From: UBA57 sp963577725
GTDB taxonomy: Archaea; Thermoproteota; Nitrososphaeria; Nitrososphaerales; UBA57
Length of the DNA stretch: 64,000 nucleotides
Direction: 5' to 3'
Assembly (NCBI GenBank): GCA_047517285.1
Contig: JAKZTE010000002.1
Location: forward strand, 42,820 to 106,819
Made by a program: the position numbers and the translations under genes. The first letter of the stretch is position 1. Each line of letters begins with the position of its first letter. This document shows, piece by piece, positions 27,506-36,065 of the stretch. A model generated the notes under the pieces. It was not told the DNA's origin and searched no databases. It saw only the letters and a program-made list of their open reading frames with translations.

Positions 27506-28440
27506 TATATTAATTCTTTAAGCTCCCTTTTAATTGTTTCAAGATCGTCAGATAGAGATTTATCGATTCGAGATGCTTTAATTAGTAAAAGATCCAATTT
27601 GTCTGCTTTTTCAGAAACACTTGAAGACAGATAAGAACTAGAAGATCTAGTTCGAACAAATAATAAAGCAAATGCAATAGTTGTAATACCAAGTATAGCA
27701 CTTGCAATAATAAATAATGTAGTTGTACTAGGTGGTGCAGGATAATCTGAATCAGGGATGGTGTTAAGAAGTTGTATTGCATCGTCGTATAATCCAAAAG
27801 TAGTAAGATATTCCGCTTCTGAAACTATTTCAAGAGCGAGAAAATTATATTTTCCTTCCATAGATATTGAATCTAGTTTTTCTAATTTAGATTGTAAAAG
27901 TGCATCATAAGAAATAATTGTTTGATCGGTAATCGTATATGTACGTTCGTCAAGAATTTCCATAGAATCAAGAGACATCACGAGTAGAGGGACAAGTTCA
28001 AGAGCATGAACGGTTTTATCCATATCAATTACATCTTTTTCAGTTATGGATTCAGGAATTTTTCCATCTAAAGTAAATTGGGCAGTTCCTTCAACTGCTT
28101 GAAATGTAATTGATGGAGAACCAGGAGTCCAGATAGAAGTATCTACACCTTGATAGTTATTATTAAGAGTCCAAAAAGAATTTCCAAATTTTTCCATACT
28201 GGTTGTTAATAAAATATTATCAGATAATGTAGCACCAATTTCTATTTCAAAATTAATAGTATAAGAACCACCTGCAACAAGAAATTCATCAGTGACGTCA
28301 TTACCATTTGGATCAAGAACGGTGAAATTTGTTAGGACCGCAGGGGCTTGAGCATAGGATGCAGGTAAAAGAACCGCTGAGAGAAATATCGAAATAATCA
28401 AAGTACTGAATTTATGATTAGTCATTAAGTGCATGTACAT
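27505..28440 (-). CDS. Single-pass membrane protein with extracellular beta domain and cytoplasmic coil
   Basis: About 311 residues. A signal peptide (FSTLIISIFLSAVLLPASYAQA) leads into a ~200-residue extracellular part that starts as a beta-sandwich (VLTNFTVLDPNGNDVTDEFL). A membrane segment follows (LFIIASAILGITTIAFALLFV) and then a ~45-residue charged helix predicted to coil in the cytoplasm. A GTG at 28470 is in frame but overlaps the TATA-like box, so ATG 28440 (or 28425) is preferred. It is the first gene of the three-gene operon with the tubulin-like GTPase and could link an outside signal or surface layer to the filament. Not recognised as a known family. Confidence 0.72.
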   Translation of the reverse strand: MYMHLMTNHKFSTLIISIFLSAVLLPASYAQAPAVLTNFTVLDPNGNDVTDEFLVAGGSYTINFEIEIGATLSDNILLTTSMEKFGNSFWTLNNNYQGVDTSIWTPGSPSITFQAVEGTAQFTLDGKIPESITEKDVIDMDKTVHALELVPLLVMSLDSMEILDERTYTITDQTIISYDALLQSKLEKLDSISMEGKYNFLALEIVSEAEYLTTFGLYDDAIQLLNTIPDSDYPAPPSTTTLFIIASAILGITTIAFALLFVRTRSSSSYLSSSVSEKADKLDLLLIKASRIDKSLSDDLETIKRELKELI

Positions 28441-28454
28441 ATTATCAATTATTC

Positions 28455-28468
28455 GAATATATATATTC
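28455..28468 (-). promoter_or_regulatory. Candidate TATA box for the tubulin-like operon
   Basis: GAATATATATATTC is a perfect 14-bp palindrome. On the minus strand it lies about 20-25 bases before ATG 28440 and 35-40 before ATG 28425, a spacing that fits an archaeal TATA box with a leaderless or short-leader transcript. No purine-rich BRE was scored. Based on position and composition only. Confidence 0.5.
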
Positions 28469-28503
28469 ACTAAATTTCGAGCTCTAGTAAACTACTTTTT
28501 TTA

Positions 28504-29019
28504 TTAATTAGAAGAAAATGCTTCACTAATTGCAGAGTTTGCATCTTTGGCAATAAAAAAAGTGCCAGAGGGCATTTGAGATTTAGAATTAATCAATAAA
28601 TCAACCACACCACCAGTATTCGCTAAAAGAATAACTTTTTTATTAAGATTCATAGCCATCGAAAGTTCAGACAGAGTGCCCCAACTTCCAGCAATTCCTA
28701 TTACAACATCGGCCATACTTACAACAAAAAAATTTCTTATTTTACCAAGAGACGTATTAATAATTATATCAGTATATGGATTAGCGTCAGATTTATTTTC
28801 ATTTGGTAGTATCCCTACAGCAATACCATTAAATTTTTTTACTCCACGAGAAACAAATTCCATTACACCGCCCATACCACCGCACAAAAGAATTCCATGG
28901 TGTTTTCCGATTTCTGAACCAAGATTTTCTGCAATATTGATAACAGATTGAGATGTAAGTACATTACTGCCACATACAGCAATGCGTTTTGATAATGATT
29001 TAGACCAGATAATTGCCAC
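28504..29019 (-). CDS. SLOG/TIGR00725-type Rossmann protein (LOG-like)
   Basis: 171 residues with RIAVCGSN at strand 1, LLCGGMGGVMEFVSRGVK, and SMADVVIGIAGSWGTLSELSMAMNLNKKVILL. This is the glycine-rich loop plus the 'G.wGTlsE' motif of the SLOG superfamily, which includes LOG cytokinin-activating enzymes and Moco-carrier-like proteins. It likely binds a nucleotide or nucleotide-derived ligand. The usual PGGxGTxxE is varied to AGSWGTLSE, as in the TIGR00725 group. Start is GTG at 29019, which overlaps the end of the flavin reductase gene by 20 bases. Substrate unknown. Confidence 0.8.
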   Translation of the reverse strand: MAIIWSKSLSKRIAVCGSNVLTSQSVINIAENLGSEIGKHHGILLCGGMGGVMEFVSRGVKKFNGIAVGILPNENKSDANPYTDIIINTSLGKIRNFFVVSMADVVIGIAGSWGTLSELSMAMNLNKKVILLANTGGVVDLLINSKSQMPSGTFFIAKDANSAISEAFSSN

Positions 29020-29467
29020 GGTGATAGATTAATGGATCAAGATTTTTACTATTTAATATTTTGATTTTTCCAACGAATATATTATGATCGCCTGCAGGAA
29101 TAATTTTTTCCACAGTACAATCAATATAACCCAAAGAATTTACAATAATTGGAGAACCGGTTATCTTGGTTGTAGTTTTTACACCATAAAATCGGTTTTT
29201 GTTATTTGGGTCAGAAAATATTTTACTAAGATTTTTCTGTTTTTTATTAAGTATGTTAATAGCAAAAATTTTACTTTGTTTAAGAATTCTATTAGATTCA
29301 GTTTTTTTATCTATACAAATAAGAACTAGTGGGGGGTCCATTGATAAAGAGGAAAATGCATTTACGGTAAGTCCATGATGCTTATTATTAAGACAAGTAG
29401 TTACAATTGTAACGCCAGTAGCGAATGAGCCAAGTGTTTTTTTGAATTTATTCCTAGAAACAGTCAC
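29000..29467 (-). CDS. Flavin reductase-like domain protein (FMN-binding split barrel)
   Basis: 155 residues, the normal length for HpaC/flavin-reductase family proteins. It begins with FKKTLGSFATGVTIVTT, then GLTVNAFSSLSMDPPLVLICIDKKT and DHNIFVGKI. These bind FMN and either reduce free flavin with NAD(P)H for a partner oxygenase or act directly. No oxygenase is adjacent. It overlaps the SLOG-like gene and is probably co-transcribed with it. The 3' third is short and ends at PLIYHRGNYLV, the typical end of the family. Confidence 0.88.
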   Translation of the reverse strand: MTVSRNKFKKTLGSFATGVTIVTTCLNNKHHGLTVNAFSSLSMDPPLVLICIDKKTESNRILKQSKIFAINILNKKQKNLSKIFSDPNNKNRFYGVKTTTKITGSPIIVNSLGYIDCTVEKIIPAGDHNIFVGKIKILNSKNLDPLIYHRGNYLV

Positions 29468-29543
29468 AAGTTCTTTTCGTATTTCAAGAATATATAATTA
29501 TATACAACAAGACTTTTTTGATAATAAGGTATTTTATAATATA

Positions 29544-29792
29544 ATGATAGATTGCATGAAGTGTAAAATGAGTAAAGAATCCATCGAAGTAATGAATTTT
29601 AAGGGGGATTTAGGCGTGGAAATTCAAGAATCAGTTTGTAATGAATGTTTTTTGGAATGGGAGAGCGATATGCAGATGAAAGTAATGAATGAATTTAAAT
29701 TAGATTTATCGAGTAAAGAGCATAGAGATTTTCTAATAAAGAAGATGAAGGAATTTTTAACTTTAACAGAAACTGAATTATTAGACCCGTGA
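29544..29792 (+). CDS. Small YggX-like (Fe(II)-trafficking protein family) protein
   Basis: 82 residues from ATG 29544; the longer frame from 29442 overlaps the divergent flavin reductase and is unlikely. The order GDLGVEIQESVCNECFLEWESDMQMKVMNEFKLDLSS...RDFLIKKMKEFL follows the bacterial YggX pattern (GELG..I...IS...W..W...QTMLINE..L.....R..L...M..F). Two CxxC motifs (CMKC, CNEC) are present, more cysteines than the single one in bacterial YggX, and could form a zinc or iron site. YggX proteins protect or repair iron-sulfur clusters. It is convergent with aconitase, an Fe-S enzyme, overlapping its 3' end by 12 bases. Confidence 0.65.
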   Translation: MIDCMKCKMSKESIEVMNFKGDLGVEIQESVCNECFLEWESDMQMKVMNEFKLDLSSKEHRDFLIKKMKEFLTLTETELLDP

Positions 29793-32042
29793 ACGTAAAA
29801 CGTTCAGCGCAGAACCTTGTTTAAACCATTCAATTTGGGAATTACTATATGAATGAATTAAAATAATTTCTTCGCTAGTATCATCATCATGATTAATAAT
29901 TCCAACTAATGTTTTATTCTCAGAAAAATTATCCAGGTCTTTAACAGTTATCTTGTCAGATTGTTTGATTTTATCATAATCTGTTTCGTCGTTAAAGGTC
30001 AATGCAAGAACACCTTGTTTCTTTAAGTTTGTTTCATGAATACGTGCAAAGCTTTTAGCAATAACGACAACACATCCTAGATGTCGAGGAGACATTGCAG
30101 CATGCTCACGACTACTACCTTCGCCATAATTATGGTCGCCAATAATTAACCAAGGAATATCGTGGGACTTGTATGAACGAGCTATTTCAGCGAATTTACC
30201 AACGTCATTAGTTAGATTATTAATTCCAGTTCCAATATTTTTAGTAAAAGAGTTAGAAGCACCGAGTAGTAGATTATTACTAATATTATCAATATGGCCT
30301 CTATAACGTAACCAGTAACCAGCAGGAGATATATGATCAGTAGTGCATTTTCCATTTACTTTAGCAAGAATTGTAATGTTAGAATACTTTTTTGCATTCC
30401 AACTAGAAAATGGTTCTAAGAGTTGTAATCTTTTGCTGTCAGGAGAGATGGTAACATCAACTTCAGGATTAGAACTAGGAGGTATGAAAACATTTTCAGG
30501 TGAAATGAAACCATTTTTCGGAATGTCAGTAGATTCAGGAGGAGTTAATTTGAATTCATTACCTTGATCGTCTACCAGAAAATCTTTCAGTGGATTAAAC
30601 GATAATCTTCCACTTAGAGATAGCGCAACTACAATTTCAGGACTAGCAATGAAATTCATGGTTTCATGACTTCCGTCGTTTCTACCAGGAAAATTCCTAT
30701 TAAAAGAGGTTACAATAGTATTTCTGATATCTTGGGCTTCAGGTCTATTCCATTGACCAATACATGGTCCGCAAGCGTTTGCAAGAACTGTAGCGCCAAT
30801 AGATTCAAGATTATCAAGTTGTCCGTCTCTTTGAATGGTAGCCCGAATTTGTTCAGAACCAGGAGTAACTAAAAGTGGAATTTTTGAGGTTATTCCATTA
30901 TTTTGTGCTTGTTTTGCAATATCAGAAACACGAGACATATCTTCATAAGATGAATTAGTGCAACTGCCAATTAGTGCAACTGCAATATTATCGATATAAT
31001 CATTATCAATTACATCTTTAGAGAGTTGAGAAATTGGTCGGGCAAGATCAGGAGTATGTGGTCCAACAACATAGGGTTCTAGATCCGATAAATTAATTTC
31101 AATAACTTTATCAAAATATTTATTAGGATTTTTTTCAATGTCGCTATCTGAACAAAGTAACTCCAAATATTTTTCAGCAATATCAGAAATGTATTGACGA
31201 TTAGTAATCTTCAAATATTTTATCATAGAGTCGTCAAATGGAAATAGTGAAGAAGTAGCACCTAATTCAGCACCCATATTGGTAATAGTAGATTTACCAG
31301 TACAGCTAATGGATTTTGTTCCAGGTCCAAAATATTCTATAATAGAATTTGTTCCTCCGGAAACAGTAAGAATAGAAGCAAGGTAGAGAATTATATCTTT
31401 AGCAGAGCACCAACCACTTAGTTCTCCTGTAAGATGTACGCCTATACGTTTAGGAAGAAGAACTTCCCAATCGAAACCAGCCATAACTTCCGACGCATCT
31501 ATTCCACCAACGCCGATTGCAAGCATACCTAAACCGCCGGCATTAGGAGTATGTGAATCGGTTCCAATCATTAAACCTCCAGGAAAGGAATAATTTTCAA
31601 GTAGAACTTGATGAATTATTCCAGCTCCAGGTTTCCAGAAACCGATGCCGTATTTACGACAAGATGATTCAAGGAATTGATAGATTTCATTATTTTCATA
31701 AAGAGAATGTTTAGTATCGTCAGATGCAGATGTACGGGCTTGTATTAGATGATCACAGTGAACTGTAGTAGGCATAGAAACCTCCGTTAATCCAGATTGC
31801 ATGAATTGTAAGATAACCATTTGTCCAGTAACGTCTTGCAATGCAACACGATCAGGTTTGAGAAAGATATAGTCTTTACCAGTAGTGTATGTTGTGATAG
31901 AATCATAATTCATATGTCCGGTAATAATTTTTTCAGAAAGAGTCAATGGCGTAGAACTAATAGATCGTAATTTCTCAATATTGGTGCTCATTTTATCGTA
32001 AATGGCACGGATTTGTTCAGAATTGTAATATCGTTGCGTCAA
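29781..32042 (-). CDS. acnA: Aconitate hydratase
   Basis: A 753-residue aconitase of the mitochondrial type and length. It has SMPTTVHCDHLIQA, GTDSHTPNAGGLGMLAIGVGG, the cluster cysteines in GSCTNSSYEDM and ANACGPCIGQW, and the C-terminal swivel domain GDHNYGEGSSREHAA. It interconverts citrate and isocitrate and needs a [4Fe-4S] cluster. Start is TTG 32042; an ATG at 31991 (17 residues in) is also possible. It stands apart from other TCA genes here, although malic enzyme and the 2-oxoacid oxidoreductase are in the window. Confidence 0.96.
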   Translation of the reverse strand: MTQRYYNSEQIRAIYDKMSTNIEKLRSISSTPLTLSEKIITGHMNYDSITTYTTGKDYIFLKPDRVALQDVTGQMVILQFMQSGLTEVSMPTTVHCDHLIQARTSASDDTKHSLYENNEIYQFLESSCRKYGIGFWKPGAGIIHQVLLENYSFPGGLMIGTDSHTPNAGGLGMLAIGVGGIDASEVMAGFDWEVLLPKRIGVHLTGELSGWCSAKDIILYLASILTVSGGTNSIIEYFGPGTKSISCTGKSTITNMGAELGATSSLFPFDDSMIKYLKITNRQYISDIAEKYLELLCSDSDIEKNPNKYFDKVIEINLSDLEPYVVGPHTPDLARPISQLSKDVIDNDYIDNIAVALIGSCTNSSYEDMSRVSDIAKQAQNNGITSKIPLLVTPGSEQIRATIQRDGQLDNLESIGATVLANACGPCIGQWNRPEAQDIRNTIVTSFNRNFPGRNDGSHETMNFIASPEIVVALSLSGRLSFNPLKDFLVDDQGNEFKLTPPESTDIPKNGFISPENVFIPPSSNPEVDVTISPDSKRLQLLEPFSSWNAKKYSNITILAKVNGKCTTDHISPAGYWLRYRGHIDNISNNLLLGASNSFTKNIGTGINNLTNDVGKFAEIARSYKSHDIPWLIIGDHNYGEGSSREHAAMSPRHLGCVVVIAKSFARIHETNLKKQGVLALTFNDETDYDKIKQSDKITVKDLDNFSENKTLVGIINHDDDTSEEIILIHSYSNSQIEWFKQGSALNVLRSRV

Positions 32043-32114
32043 TCATCACTAAAATTAGGTAGTAATTTCTTTCTAATAATAATTCTGTATTATTGAAATA
32101 CTCGTAAAAGTTAA

Positions 32115-32261
32115 ATGAGTAGAATCAGCGTAATATCATACATGTCGATTACTGAATATTTCAACTGGCAGTCTTCTCTTTTAATTCTACTTTTTATATT
32201 GTCGATAGCGATGATTTTTATCTACGAATATCAAGTTAATAAATCAAAGATTTCAAAATAG
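32115..32261 (+). CDS. Small single-pass membrane protein (48 aa)
   Basis: In the 310-base gap between aconitase and the Lhr-type helicase gene (32043-32352) one short frame runs from ATG 32115 to TAG 32261. It has a clean hydrophobic helix (SSLLILLFILSIAMIFIYEY) preceded by a polar N-terminus and followed by VNKSKISK, a basic cytoplasmic end. A second ATG at 32142 would give 39 residues. No family is recognised and it may not be expressed. The rest of the gap holds nothing I can identify besides promoter-like AT-rich DNA. Confidence 0.4.
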   Translation: MSRISVISYMSITEYFNWQSSLLILLFILSIAMIFIYEYQVNKSKISK

Positions 32262-32352
32262 ACAAGCGTATTTGTCAAAAACCGCATCAGAGCTAACAAC
32301 AAAAACTGACTGATATGAATTTATGCAATGTTAGAGATATCTAATATCTATC

Positions 32353-35094
32353 ATGTCTAGTCAAGAATTTAAGAAATCTATAGAAGAAAAATATATTAAA
32401 ATTGGATTTGATAAATTAACAGATATTCAAAAGAATTCCTATTCTAAAATAGTAAAAGAAGAAAATGTTTTACTGATTGCTCCAACTGGTTCAGGAAAAA
32501 CAGAAGCTGCAATAATACCTGTAATAATGGGAAGCATTAATCACAAGAAGAAGAATAAAATATCTGCAGTATATATTACACCACTGAAAGCACTAAATAG
32601 AGATATATTTAGACGAATTATAAAATATGCAGAAGATGAAGGATTAAAAGTAAGTATTAGACATGGAGACACTACAAGATCAGAAAAACAAAAGATGACC
32701 AAAGAACCCCCAGATGTATTGATAACTACACCAGAAACATTAGGTATAATGATTGGTAATAAATCTACAAGGGAGACACTGACAAATACAAAATATGTAA
32801 TTATCGATGAGTTTCATGAATTAATTGGCAATGAAAGAGGAACGCATTTGACACTATCGCTAGAAAGATTACAAGAATTAACACCTACTAAGATTGTAAG
32901 AATTGGTTTATCAGCGACGTTAGGAAATGTGAGCACCGGATTACAGCTACTATCTGGAGAAGCTTACAAGTCAACTGCGGTATTAGATCATACAAAAAAA
33001 GAATACGATATTGCAATCAAATACATTAAAGGAGATTTATTTGAAGTAGCGCGTGTTATTCTGAAAAGATTACGAGAGACGAATAAAGCAACATTATTAT
33101 TTACTAATACGAGAGTTGAGGCTGAAGCCATAGGTTCAATTTTGAAAGCAAAGGAACCTGAATTCCCAATCGAGATTCATCATGGTTCATTATCAAGAGA
33201 AGCGAGAGAAGATGCGGAAACAAGATTGAGAAGCGGACAACCGATATTAGTGGTATGTACGTCATCTCTTGAACTAGGATTAGACATAGGCAGCATAGAT
33301 AATGTTATGCAATTTGGATCTCCAAGACAAGCAATTAAACTAATACAGAGAATGGGAAGAAGTAATCATAGAACTGGCGAGACGTCGACCGGAATTATTC
33401 TCACGAATCGTATTGATGACGAATTAGAATCATTAGCGCTGATTGACAGAGTTAAACAAAAGGATATAGAAGAGATAAGCGTTCATGAAAATTCACTAGA
33501 TGTGTTATGCCATCAGATTACAGGTATGTTGATGGAAAATGGAAATATAGAGATAGATAAAGTAGTTGAGATAACAAAAAGAGCCTATCCATTTAGAAAT
33601 ACAGGAAGAGAAGAAATAATCGAGTCTATTAATTTGTTAAATAATCAAGGGATAGTCAGATTTGATGGCAAAACAATCAGAAGAGGCTATAAGATTTATG
33701 AATACTATTATAATAATTTGTCAACAATACAAGACTCGGTTCAATTTGAGGTAATAGATATTTCAAAGAAAAGAATCATAGGAAGATTAGATCAGTTATT
33801 TGTAGGAGAATATGCAGAACCGGGTGAACCATTCATACTAAAGGGAAATTCTTGGAGAATAGTGTCGATTGATGATGACAAGATGGCAGTATATGTAGAA
33901 CCCATGTTCTCAGAGGTGTCAAGAGTGCCTCATTGGATTGGAGAACTAATACCCGTAGAATATAAAACTGCACAGAGAGTTGGAATATTGAGAAGAGAAA
34001 TTGGGAATAATAATGAGAATAGAATTTGTGATGAACAAAAACAAATTATTGATGATACAAAAAATACTTTAGGAATGATTCCAGATGAAAAGATGCTGGT
34101 AATTGAACAGTCAATTACAAGTAAGTCAATGGTAATACATTCATGTTTCGGTTCTAGAGTTAATCAAACATTATCTACACTACTATCAACCATAATATCT
34201 TCAAAGAATGGTTATTTAGTAGATTCAAAATCGGATGCGTACAGAATATCACTATCATCGCAGGGTCAATTATCTCAAGAATACATAAAAGAAACGCTAA
34301 CACAAGAAATAGATTTTAAGAGTATATTAGAAGTTGCAGTAATAGGAACTCATCCACTTAATTGGAAAACCTGGCATGTTGCAAAGAAATTTGGGGTTGT
34401 AAGCAAAGATTCAAAATATGATAAACGAGCTGCACGTCTTATAAAAGAGAGATTCAAAAATACGCCACTAGATAGAGAAATAATGAGAGAATTAATTCTT
34501 GAGAAATATGATTTAAAAAATACATTAGAAATAATGGAGAAAATAAAACAAGAAATAATTACAATTAAATATGTAAGGGTATCAGAGTTTTCAGCTATAG
34601 CAAGGCCGATATTAGATTATGGTAAGACATTTGCAGCACTACCATTAACTGTTGAAAAAAGTATTATTGAATTAGTAAAAAAGAGATTAGAAGAGACAAA
34701 TAACAGACTATTGTGTTTAACTTGTGGTAATTGGGAGACAGTGATTAAACCAAAAAATTTAATGAATGTAGATATTAATTGTCCAAGATGTAGATCAAGA
34801 ATTGTTACACGAACATACGTATCAGATATGGAAATTGGAAAAATTATCAAAAAGAAACAGAAAAAGAAGAAATTAACGCGTGATGAGAACATATATTATA
34901 GAAAATTATGGAAAGTTTCATCATTAATACAGAATTATGGTAAAGAAGCAATAATTACACTGTCAGCTTATGGAATAGGCCCAGATACGGCAGCAAGGGT
35001 ATTAAGAAATAAAACAGATGAAGAGGACTTATTTAGAAAGATATATTTTGCAGAAAAAGTTTATGTAACTACAAGAGGATTTTGGAAAGAATGA
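32353..35094 (+). CDS. Lhr-type superfamily 2 helicase
   Basis: 913 residues. RecA1 has Walker A APTGSGKT (43-50), motif Ib TTPETL, the DEFHEL box and SATLG. RecA2 has LLFTNTRVEAEA, HHGSLSREAR, TSSLELGLDIG and QRMGRSNHRTG. These are followed by the Lhr-type winged-helix and beta-barrel domains and a C-terminal zinc-ribbon-like CLTCGNWE...CPRCRSR. Lhr enzymes unwind DNA or RNA-DNA hybrids in the 3'-5' direction and act in repair or RNA metabolism. It is translationally coupled to the downstream DHH phosphoesterase by an ATGA overlap, pointing to a shared nucleic-acid role. Confidence 0.93.
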   Translation: MSSQEFKKSIEEKYIKIGFDKLTDIQKNSYSKIVKEENVLLIAPTGSGKTEAAIIPVIMGSINHKKKNKISAVYITPLKALNRDIFRRIIKYAEDEGLKVSIRHGDTTRSEKQKMTKEPPDVLITTPETLGIMIGNKSTRETLTNTKYVIIDEFHELIGNERGTHLTLSLERLQELTPTKIVRIGLSATLGNVSTGLQLLSGEAYKSTAVLDHTKKEYDIAIKYIKGDLFEVARVILKRLRETNKATLLFTNTRVEAEAIGSILKAKEPEFPIEIHHGSLSREAREDAETRLRSGQPILVVCTSSLELGLDIGSIDNVMQFGSPRQAIKLIQRMGRSNHRTGETSTGIILTNRIDDELESLALIDRVKQKDIEEISVHENSLDVLCHQITGMLMENGNIEIDKVVEITKRAYPFRNTGREEIIESINLLNNQGIVRFDGKTIRRGYKIYEYYYNNLSTIQDSVQFEVIDISKKRIIGRLDQLFVGEYAEPGEPFILKGNSWRIVSIDDDKMAVYVEPMFSEVSRVPHWIGELIPVEYKTAQRVGILRREIGNNNENRICDEQKQIIDDTKNTLGMIPDEKMLVIEQSITSKSMVIHSCFGSRVNQTLSTLLSTIISSKNGYLVDSKSDAYRISLSSQGQLSQEYIKETLTQEIDFKSILEVAVIGTHPLNWKTWHVAKKFGVVSKDSKYDKRAARLIKERFKNTPLDREIMRELILEKYDLKNTLEIMEKIKQEIITIKYVRVSEFSAIARPILDYGKTFAALPLTVEKSIIELVKKRLEETNNRLLCLTCGNWETVIKPKNLMNVDINCPRCRSRIVTRTYVSDMEIGKIIKKKQKKKKLTRDENIYYRKLWKVSSLIQNYGKEAIITLSAYGIGPDTAARVLRNKTDEEDLFRKIYFAEKVYVTTRGFWKE

Positions 35095-36065
35095 AAGAAG
35101 AAAGAAAAACATACTGTATTTCCCATGGAAAAGATGTTGACGGAATAGCATCCGCGTCAATAGTGAAATTAGCATATGGTGGAAAAACATTTCTTGTAAA
35201 TTATGATAAGATAATAGAAACACTAGAGAAGATTCCAGATAATTCAAACGTGTATGTTTGTGATTTGGGCATGAATGATTCGATTTCAGAGAGATTTATT
35301 GAAGAATGTAATAGAATAACAAAAAAAGGTAAATTTACCTACATAGATCATCATATTTTGAAACCGAGCACAAAGAGAAAAATACTAAAAGCAAAAGTGA
35401 AATTAATACATTCTAAAAAAGAATGTGCAGGAGTACTAACATATGAATTATTAAAGAAAAAAGTGCCAAAAGAAGCGGCAATATTAGCTTGTTATGCAGC
35501 AATAACAGATTATATGGATCATCAACAAATCGCAAAAAGTTTGATTAGTAACTATGATCGTCAATTAGTATTACTTGAATCGACAATGTTAGCATATGCA
35601 TTAGCATATGATGGAGCAAAACCACAGTTTGGAAATAAGATTGTTGATGCATTTCAAGAATTGAGTTTTCCGCATGAAATTAAAGATGTTCCAGAACTAG
35701 CGAATAAACAAGCAGAAAGAATGAAGAGTATAATGAAGACGGTTAATAAAGAAGCGAAATCTTACAAGAATTTTGCATGTATGGAATCAAGTAATCCGAC
35801 AATAGGTTTGGTAGCAAACATGATTATAGGTGAATTAAATGTTCCCGTAGCATTTGCATATAGACATAATACTATAAATGGTCATTATGAAATGTCATTT
35901 CGTGCAAGATATGATTCAAGGGCAGAATTGGGAAAGATAGTATCTAAGATAACACCGGAACTAGGAGGAATGGGAGGAGGTCACAATAAAGCGTGTGGAG
36001 CTCGTATTCCCGATAATAAACTGAATAAATTTATCAAATTATTTTCTGCCGAATTAAACAAATAA
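35091..36065 (+). CDS. DHH/DHHA1 family phosphoesterase
   Basis: About 324 residues from ATG 35091, which overlaps the helicase stop as ATGA; an ATG 9 bases upstream also exists. Motifs are SHGKDVDGIASA, CDLGMND, YIDHHIL (the DHH motif) and a C-terminal DHHA1 domain ending GGMGGGHNKACGARI. This is the RecJ-like or nano-RNase/oligoribonuclease-like superfamily that uses Mn2+ to cleave phosphodiesters. It belongs to the archaeal group associated with RNA or DNA end processing. Coupling to the Lhr-like helicase suggests an unwind-and-degrade pair. Substrate is not determined. Confidence 0.9.
   Translation: MKEERKTYCISHGKDVDGIASASIVKLAYGGKTFLVNYDKIIETLEKIPDNSNVYVCDLGMNDSISERFIEECNRITKKGKFTYIDHHILKPSTKRKILKAKVKLIHSKKECAGVLTYELLKKKVPKEAAILACYAAITDYMDHQQIAKSLISNYDRQLVLLESTMLAYALAYDGAKPQFGNKIVDAFQELSFPHEIKDVPELANKQAERMKSIMKTVNKEAKSYKNFACMESSNPTIGLVANMIIGELNVPVAFAYRHNTINGHYEMSFRARYDSRAELGKIVSKITPELGGMGGGHNKACGARIPDNKLNKFIKLFSAELNK

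Noticed and set aside
29442..29543. 34-residue N-terminal extension of the YggX-like protein
   Set aside because: It overlaps the divergent flavin reductase start and has no similarity to the family; ATG 29544 begins right before the conserved region.
32043..32352. Non-coding RNA or riboswitch in the aconitase-helicase gap
   Set aside because: No stable stem, K-turn or box C/D pattern was evident by eye; only the small membrane frame stands out.
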